Below, one piece after another: positions 58,853 to 64,000 of a stretch of DNA of 64,000 nt. The notes beneath the pieces were generated by a model that made no database searches, was not told the origin of the DNA, and saw only the letters and a list, made by a program, of their open reading frames with translations. Each line of letters starts with the position of its first letter. Positions within the stretch are counted from its first letter, which is position 1. Both the position numbers and the translations under genes were made by a program. Source of the DNA: Streptomyces sp. S.PB5 (GTDB lineage: Bacteria > Actinomycetota > Actinomycetes > Streptomycetales > Streptomycetaceae); NCBI RefSeq assembly GCF_030403745.1, contig NZ_JAQMWP010000001.1:558001-622000 (forward strand), in the 5' to 3' direction.

Positions 58853-60036
58853 GCGGGCTGCTCCGTGAGGTGCGTGGCGAGGCCGGTGGCCCGGCGCCCG
58901 GCGGCGAATCGCCTCGGCGTGAACGGGCGGACCTCGTCCGGCAGTTCGCCGGTGGTCAGTACGTCGGCCATCGCGTCGCCGGTGACGGGCGTGAGCAGTA
59001 CGCCGTTGCGGTAGTGGCCGGTCGCGAGGAGAAGCCCCGGCAGCTCGGTCGGACCGAGCAGCGGCGCGTTGTCCGGGGAGCCGGGGCGCAGTCCCGCGCG
59101 GGTCTCCGTGAGCGGCAGCTCGGTGATGCCCGGCACCAGTTCATGGGCGTCGCGCAGCAGCTCGTACACCCCGCCCGCGGTCACCGTGGTGTCCCAGCCC
59201 AGCTCCTCGCTGGTCGCGCCGATCACCAGCTCGCCGTTCTCGCGCGGCACCAGGTAGACATGGCTGCCGCGGACCATGGCGCGCACGGTCCGGTTCAGGA
59301 AGGGCGCGAACCGCTGCGGCACGGTCAGCCGCAGCACCTGGCCCTTCACGGGGCGCACCGGTGGCAGTACGTCGTCGGGGACCCCGGCGAGACGGCCGCT
59401 GAGGCTGCCCGCGGCGAGGACGACCTGGCCGGCGGCCAGCCGGGTGCCGCCGGTCGCCGTGAGGCCGGCGGCCCGGTCCCGTACGAGGTCCAGGCGCTCG
59501 GCCCAGAGCCGATGGAAGACCACGCCCGCGTGCTCGCACGCCGCCATGAGGGCCTTGATCAGCCGCCGGGGGTCGATCTGGTGGTCGCCGTCGACCCGCA
59601 GCCCGCCGCGCACGCCCGGCGCGAGCATCGGCTCCAGGCGCCGGCACTCCCGCCCGGACAGCCACTCCGACTCCAGGCCCGACTCCCGCTGCAGGGCGTG
59701 GAGTTCGCGCAGGTGGGAGCGGTCGTCGGAGTCCAGCGCGACGGCGAGTGTGCCGCAGCGGCGGTAACCGAGGTCCTGGCCGGTCAGCTCGGTCAGTTCC
59801 GCTGCGAACTGCGGATAGCGGCGGGCCGAGGCGAGGTTCAGGCCCAGCAGGGTCTGCTCGCCGTAGTGCAGTTCCGTGACGGCGGCCAGCATCCCGGCGG
59901 CCACCTGGGCGGCCCCGCCGCCCGGTTCGGGGTCCACGACGGCCGTGGCGAAACCGCGCTGCGCGGCCCGCCAGGCCGTGACGAGGCCGATGATTCCGCC
60001 CCCGACGACGAGGACGTCTGACGTACGTGAGGACAT
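58849..60036 (-). CDS. thiO: Glycine oxidase ThiO
   Basis: FAD enzyme that oxidises glycine to iminoglycine (dehydroglycine), the third substrate of ThiG. 395 residues; N-terminal VVGGGIIGLVTAWRAAQRG binds FAD, and LRPGSPDNAPLLGPTELPGL plus ATGHYRNGVLLTP near the C-terminus are typical of the DAO family. First gene of the operon, downstream of a TPP riboswitch. Confidence 0.95.
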   Translation of the reverse strand: MSSRTSDVLVVGGGIIGLVTAWRAAQRGFATAVVDPEPGGGAAQVAAGMLAAVTELHYGEQTLLGLNLASARRYPQFAAELTELTGQDLGYRRCGTLAVALDSDDRSHLRELHALQRESGLESEWLSGRECRRLEPMLAPGVRGGLRVDGDHQIDPRRLIKALMAACEHAGVVFHRLWAERLDLVRDRAAGLTATGGTRLAAGQVVLAAGSLSGRLAGVPDDVLPPVRPVKGQVLRLTVPQRFAPFLNRTVRAMVRGSHVYLVPRENGELVIGATSEELGWDTTVTAGGVYELLRDAHELVPGITELPLTETRAGLRPGSPDNAPLLGPTELPGLLLATGHYRNGVLLTPVTGDAMADVLTTGELPDEVRPFTPRRFAAGRRATGLATHLTEQPA

Positions 60037-60047
60037 GGGCGTCCAGC

Positions 60048-60140
60048 CCCTCCCTTCGCCGGCATGACCCGGATCAGGTTCGTACGGTCGGAGGCCGCCA
60101 GCCTCCCTCTCAGCCCGGTGCGTCCGGGCTCCCGCGAGTG
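60048..60140 (-). ncRNA. TPP (THI-box) riboswitch
   Basis: On the minus strand the conserved blocks are read in order: GGGAGCCCGGAC, CCGGGCTGAGAGGGAGGC, GACCGTACGAACCTGATCCGG, GTCATGCCGGCGAAGGGAG. This is the full TPP aptamer. It ends about 10 nt before the thiO start, so the GAAGGGAGGGG segment can serve as ribosome site and be masked on TPP binding (translational control). Confidence 0.95.
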
Positions 60141-60197
60141 CTCTACGTTGGCCACCCTAGCCCGACGTCGTATGTCTCAGTAAGGGAGCCTCTCTCG

Positions 60198-60548
60198 GTG
60201 GCACGCTCGCTCGACGGTCTCGTCCTCGCCCCCGTCGCCGACCAGGCCCCAGGTCAGGTGGGTACCCGGACCCGGTTCACGTACCACGAGAAGGACGGCG
60301 AGATCTGGGCCGAGTACACGGGCGGGGACGTCGTGCGCGGGCATCTCGTGGGTACCCGGACGGGGGACCGGCTCGACTTCCGGTACGTCCAGCTCAAGCA
60401 CGACGGGACGACCTCGTCCGGGCACTGCGTGTCCACGGTCGTGGAGCTGCCCGACGGCCGGGTCCGGCTCCAGGAGACCTGGGAGTGGGAGTCGCAGAGG
60501 GGCAGCGGGACGAGCGTTGTGGAGCAGGTCACGGTGCAGAGCCGCTGA
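60198..60548 (+). CDS. Conserved hypothetical protein
   Basis: 116 residues: MARSLDGLVLAPV... followed by beta-rich sequence (TRFTYHEKDGEIWAEYTGGDVVRGHLVGTR) and WEWESQRGSGTSVVEQV, suggesting a small lipocalin-like or anti-parallel beta barrel. No catalytic residues recognised. GTG 60198 with AAGGGAG 9 nt upstream. It diverges from thiO. Confidence 0.7.
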   Translation: MARSLDGLVLAPVADQAPGQVGTRTRFTYHEKDGEIWAEYTGGDVVRGHLVGTRTGDRLDFRYVQLKHDGTTSSGHCVSTVVELPDGRVRLQETWEWESQRGSGTSVVEQVTVQSR

Positions 60549-60564
60549 CTGACAATTTGTCAGT
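60548..60564. promoter_or_regulatory. 17-bp perfect palindrome before the FAD reductase gene
   Basis: ACTGACAA-T-TTGTCAGT, low GC. It begins at the last base of the preceding stop codon, 5 bp before TATGGT, a candidate -10 that lies 6 nt from the GTG at 60581. Typical size for a TetR- or GntR-type operator. Confidence 0.5.
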
Positions 60565-60580
60565 TGTCTATGGTGATCCG

Positions 60581-61801
60581 GTGAGCGAGCAGCAGACGAC
60601 GAGGTCGCAGCGGCGAGTGGTCGTGGTCGGCGCGGGCATGGCCGGCGTACAGACCGCGGTCGCCCTGCGCGAACAGGGCTTCACCGGCACCGTGACGCTG
60701 ATCGGCGCGGAGCCCCACCAGCCGTACGACCGGCCGCCGCTGTCCAAGGCCGTACTGCTCGGCAAGGCCGAGGGCTCCGCCTTCGACGTCGACTTCGAGG
60801 CGCTCGGCATCGAACTGCAACTCGGCCGCGAGGTGCTGGGCGTCCGCTCCGACGCCCATCTGCTCGACACGGTGGACGGGCCCGTCCCGTACGACGTCCT
60901 GGTCCTGGCCACCGGCGCCGAACCGATCCGGCTGCCCGGCACGGAGGGCGTCCCCGGCGTCCATCTGCTGCGCACCCTCGACGACGCCGAGCGGCTGCGG
61001 CCCGTGCTCGCCCGGCAGCACGACATCGTGGTCGTCGGCGCGGGCTGGATCGGCGCCGAGTTCGCCACCGCCGCGCGCGAGGCGGGCTGCGCGGTGACGG
61101 TCGTGGAGGCCGCCGACCGGCCGCTCGCGGGGGCGCTGCCCGCGGACGTGGCCGCGCCGATGACCTCCTGGTACGAGGACGCGGGAGCGGTGCTGCGCAC
61201 CCACGCGCGCGTGGCGGGCATCGAGCCGGGCTCGGTCGTCCTCGACGACGGCTCGCGACTGCCCGCCGACGCGGTGGTCGTCGGCATCGGGGCCCGCCCC
61301 GCCACGTCCTGGCTGACCGGCTCGGGCATCGACTTGGGCGCGCACGGCGAGGTCGTCGCCGACGACCGGCTGCGCACCTCCGCGCCGGACGTCTACGCGG
61401 TCGGCGACTGCGCCTCCTTCCCCTCGGGACGGTACGGCGAGCGCCTGCTGGTCCATCACTGGGACAACGCGCTCCAGGGCCCGCGCACGGTGGCGGCGAA
61501 CATCATCGGCGAGACCCCCGGGATCTACGACCCGGTCCCGTACTTCTGGTCCGAGCAGTTCGGCCGCTTCGTCCAGTACGCCGGCCATCACACGTCCGCC
61601 GACACGGTCCTGTGGCGCGGCGACCCGTCCGGCCCGGCCTGGACGGTCTGCTGGCTGCGCGAGAGGCGCCTGGTCGCCCTGCTGGCGGTGGGCCGGCCAC
61701 GGGATCTGGCCCAGGGGCGGCGGCTGATCGAGGCGGGGACGGAGCTGGACCCGGAGCTTCTCGGGGACCCGGCGAAGCCGCTGAAAGCGGCGGTGGCGTA
61801 G
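60581..61801 (+). CDS. FAD-dependent ferredoxin/rubredoxin-reductase-type oxidoreductase
   Basis: 406 residues. Two Rossmann motifs, VVVGAGMAGVQTA (FAD) and VVVGAGWIGAEFA (NAD(P)H), the linking ATGAEP and GDCAS motifs, and a C-terminal reductase domain (PYFWSEQFGRFVQYAG). It would pass electrons from NAD(P)H to a ferredoxin, such as that of a P450 or dioxygenase; no such partner is in the window. GTG 60581 is preferred: TATGGT stands 6 nt upstream and the Rossmann motif begins at residue 12. Confidence 0.9.
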   Translation: MSEQQTTRSQRRVVVVGAGMAGVQTAVALREQGFTGTVTLIGAEPHQPYDRPPLSKAVLLGKAEGSAFDVDFEALGIELQLGREVLGVRSDAHLLDTVDGPVPYDVLVLATGAEPIRLPGTEGVPGVHLLRTLDDAERLRPVLARQHDIVVVGAGWIGAEFATAAREAGCAVTVVEAADRPLAGALPADVAAPMTSWYEDAGAVLRTHARVAGIEPGSVVLDDGSRLPADAVVVGIGARPATSWLTGSGIDLGAHGEVVADDRLRTSAPDVYAVGDCASFPSGRYGERLLVHHWDNALQGPRTVAANIIGETPGIYDPVPYFWSEQFGRFVQYAGHHTSADTVLWRGDPSGPAWTVCWLRERRLVALLAVGRPRDLAQGRRLIEAGTELDPELLGDPAKPLKAAVA

Positions 61802-61890
61802 GAGGCGGCGTAGGGTTCGGGTCCGGTCGGAACCCCAGGTCGGACGGCCCTGGCTTCCGACTGTCAGTGCGGGATGGCAGGCTTGTTGTC

Positions 61891-62262
61891 GTGACCGAGA
61901 TTGACGCAAAGATCGATGCTCTCGTCCCCGCCTGGCTCACCCTCCCCGACATCGCGGAAATCCTCGATGTCGAGGTGACGCGTGTGCGGCAGCTGGTCAA
62001 GGAGGGCCAGCTCATCGCCGTACGCCGTGGTGAGAACCGTGCCCTGCACGTCCCCGCCGCCTTCATCGACGGGGCCGAGAAGAAGGTGGTCAAGGGCCTC
62101 ACCGGAACCCTGACGCTCCTTCGGGACGACGGCTTCACCGACGAAGAGATGCTGGAGTGGCTCTTCACCCCCGACGACAGCCTGCCGGGCACCCCGGCCC
62201 AGGCGCTCAGCGAGAACCGCGGCACGGAGGTGAAGCGGCGGGCGCAGGCGCTGGCGGTGTGA
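61891..62262 (+). CDS. Rv2175c-like DNA-binding protein
   Basis: 123 residues: a winged helix-turn-helix of the MerR/excisionase type (LTLPDIAEILDVEVTRVRQLVKEGQLIAVRRG) and a C-terminal all-helical domain (KVVKGLTGTLTLLRDDGFTDEEMLEWLF). In M. tuberculosis Rv2175c is phosphorylated on an N-terminal Thr by PknL, which abolishes DNA binding. This protein starts MTEIDAK, so a Thr at position 2 could be such a site. GTG 61891; no ribosome site is visible. Confidence 0.88.
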   Translation: MTEIDAKIDALVPAWLTLPDIAEILDVEVTRVRQLVKEGQLIAVRRGENRALHVPAAFIDGAEKKVVKGLTGTLTLLRDDGFTDEEMLEWLFTPDDSLPGTPAQALSENRGTEVKRRAQALAV

Positions 62263-63108
62263 GACGGGCCGGGGGCGGGGGCTTGCTGGAGTAGGGGCCG
62301 GATTCAGGTTCCGGGCTTGGCCCTTGGGCCTGGGCCTGGGCTTCGGGCCTTGGGCCGCGCGGCCGGGCCCCAGGGCCCGGGTTCTGGTGCTCAGGCTGCG
62401 GGCCCTCGACCGCGCGGCGCCCACAACCGGCCTCCCGCACGCGAGATCGCGGGCCTGCGCCTCGATCCGTTCCGCCGCGAGGTCTACCGTGGCTTCGGCC
62501 GGGATTCCGGGGCCGGGTGCCGGGCCTTGCGCGGCCGGGCCACGGGGTCGGGGTCTGCCCTCGACTTCGCGCGGATAGCACTGGGGTCGGGATTCATGGG
62601 CTCGGCCTGGGGGTCCGGGATCCGGGGCGGACGGGGGCGCGGCTGTGGGGTCGTGGTCGTGGGGCCGCCGAGGCAATTCGCGCCCTGGGTCCGTGGTCCG
62701 GGACGCGTGCGGGTGGACCGGGGCCGATGGGCTGGGCCCAGGACTCCGGCCTGTGTGCAGGGTGTGGCCGCGGGGCTGGACTCGTGGGACCGCCGAGGCA
62801 ATTCGCGGATGTGGCTCCAGGGATCACTCCGGTGACCTGTGGGTTTGCCGGAGAAGCTGGGACGGATCCGTCGATCGCCGCCCCGGGGCCGGGCACGGGC
62901 CGTCGGACCGGGCGGCGGCGCCCCCGCCCTTGCCAACCCGCCCTCGCTCCTGCCCCCCGACCCTGGCTCCTGGCACTGGCCCCTGCCCCCGCCCCGCCGC
63001 CAGCGCCCGCCGCAGGCCCCTGTCCCTCACCTGTGATTCACTACCGCCCGCCGAGGCCGACCGCACTCGACCCCGGCCCGTACGCCACCGACACCGGGGG
63101 ACACCGTC
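62263..63108. other. 846-bp region without a recognised gene
   Basis: Open frames on both strands are low-complexity Gly/Pro/Arg/Ala sequences without start signals. The plus strand is G-rich over about 62265-62400 and C-rich over about 62925-63000. A direct repeat of GACCGCCGAGGCAATTCGCG type occurs at about 62661-62681 and 62788-62808 (one mismatch). No TPP element is seen before thiE. Confidence 0.5.
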
Positions 63109-63759
63109 ATGCCCGACACCGCACGCACCCAGCTCGCCGACGCCCGCGTCTACCTGTGCACGGACGCCCGTAAGCGGCAGGGCGACCTGCCGGAGTTCCT
63201 CGACGCCGTGCTGGCCGGCGGGGTCGACATCGTGCAGTTGCGGGACAAGAGCATGGAGGCCGCCGAGGAACTGGAGCATCTGGAGGTCTTCGCCGACGCC
63301 TGCGCCCGGCACGGAAAGCTGCTCGCGGTCAACGACCGGGCCGATGTCGCCCACGCCGCCCGCGCCGACGTGCTCCACCTCGGCCAGGGCGACCTGCCCG
63401 TCCCCGCCGCCCGTGCGATCCTCGGCGACGACGTCCTCATCGGGCGCTCCACGCACGCCGAGCGGGAAGCCGCCGCGGCGGCCGCCCAGGAGGGCGTCGA
63501 CTACTTCTGCACCGGTCCGTGCTGGCCGACCCCCACCAAGCCCGGCCGTCACGCACCCGGCCTGGACCTGGTCCGGTACACCGCGGGCCTGGGCACCGAC
63601 CGCCCCTGGTTCGCCATCGGCGGCATCGATCTGGGCAACCTCGACGAGGTGCTGGAGGCGGGCGCCCGGCGGGTCGTCGTCGTACGGGCCATCACGGAGG
63701 CGGACGATCCGGGGGCCGCGGCCGCGGAGTTCGCGAAGCGGCTCCGGAACCGGGCGTGA
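63109..63759 (+). CDS. thiE: Thiamine phosphate synthase
   Basis: Joins the pyrimidine and thiazole moieties to thiamine phosphate. 216 residues, TIM barrel; [10 protein letters not shown] binds the pyrophosphate-substrate end, [25 protein letters not shown] is the family signature, and [11 protein letters not shown] and AIGGIDLGN close the phosphate site. It is separate from thiOSG and on the other strand, and it lacks the TPP riboswitch of that operon. Confidence 0.94.
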   Translation: MPDTARTQLADARVYLCTDARKRQGDLPEFLDAVLAGGVDIVQLRDKSMEAAEELEHLEVFADACARHGKLLAVNDRADVAHAARADVLHLGQGDLPVPAARAILGDDVLIGRSTHAEREAAAAAAQEGVDYFCTGPCWPTPTKPGRHAPGLDLVRYTAGLGTDRPWFAIGGIDLGNLDEVLEAGARRVVVVRAITEADDPGAAAAEFAKRLRNRA

Positions 63760-63834
63760 ACCAGGCGTGACGGACCCCGCCTGTCCGATGGGTGGACAAC
63801 AAATCGACAAAATGGGCAAATTTCCCTGATCTGG

Positions 63835-64000
<166 letters not shown>

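Noticed and set aside
62317..62835. 172-codon open frame in the region before thiE
   Set aside because: Low-complexity Gly/Arg/Pro/Ala sequence, no ribosome site, competing frames of similar quality on both strands.

Overview
The window looks like a stretch of Streptomyces chromosome. The DNA is very GC-rich, third codon positions are almost always G or C, GTG starts are common, and genes are densely packed and often overlap by 4 nt. From memory of gene order (no search was run), it matches the conserved core region SCO2163 to SCO2103 of S. coelicolor read in descending order. A large part is also syntenic with Mycobacterium tuberculosis around Rv2172c-Rv2204c. I see no prophage, insertion sequence, CRISPR array, tRNA or rRNA; this is core genome rather than an island.

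Layout. 1-7.8 kb: the tail of a beta-propeller protein, quinolinate synthase (nadA), an ErpA-type Fe-S carrier, a large unknown membrane protein, a PfkB-family kinase and a cysteine desulfurase fused to a TusA domain. 8-17.5 kb: the aerobic respiratory cluster, ctaC-ctaD-ctaF and ctaE-qcrC-qcrA-qcrB, encoding cytochrome aa3 oxidase and the actinobacterial bc1 complex with a diheme cytochrome c; an L,D-transpeptidase and a receiver-like protein lie inside it. 17.5-25.4 kb: trpD, a SAM-IV riboswitch in front of a SufS-like class V aminotransferase, a Ser/Thr kinase with a beta-propeller sensor, a stand-alone Lrp ligand domain, a rhomboid protease, a zinc-ribbon protein and a NYN nuclease. 25.6-35.6 kb: envelope functions (two NlpC/P60 hydrolases, a metallopeptidase-like lipoprotein, PadR plus a MATE exporter, a GT87 membrane protein, a PimB-like mannosyltransferase, cholesterol oxidase). 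35.6-45 kb: acyl-CoA synthetase, phosphoesterase, SRPBCC protein, degenerate ArsA-like ATPase, glucokinase, a nuclease-family protein, hydrolase and PlsC. 45-53 kb: a two-component system, phosphofructokinase, 2-hydroxyacid dehydrogenase, fused anthranilate synthase under a tryptophan attenuator, divergent class II DAHP synthase, and bfd/bfr iron storage. 53.7-64 kb: a sulfite-oxidase-like protein, endonuclease IV, a PASTA kinase, thiOSG under a TPP riboswitch, an FAD reductase, an Rv2175c-like DNA-binding protein, thiE and the start of metF.

How the parts work together. The respiratory genes form one electron-transfer chain from menaquinol to oxygen. trpD, the fused anthranilate synthase and DAHP synthase feed the shikimate/tryptophan route. 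glkA, pfkA and the 2-hydroxyacid dehydrogenase sit in central carbon flow. thiO, thiS, thiG and thiE serve thiamine synthesis. Two PLP enzymes of the cysteine-desulfurase fold, ErpA and the SAM-IV element make a sulfur/Fe-S theme.

The most rewarding signals are regulatory. They include three RNA switches or attenuators, a Trp-Trp-Trp leader peptide, an iron box, and several long perfect inverted repeats with no assigned regulator. A roughly 85-bp intergenic repeat occurs three times in the same orientation. About a dozen genes have a TANNNT hexamer 6-8 nt before the start codon and little or no Shine-Dalgarno sequence, suggesting leaderless mRNAs. I found no convincing undescribed multi-gene system.
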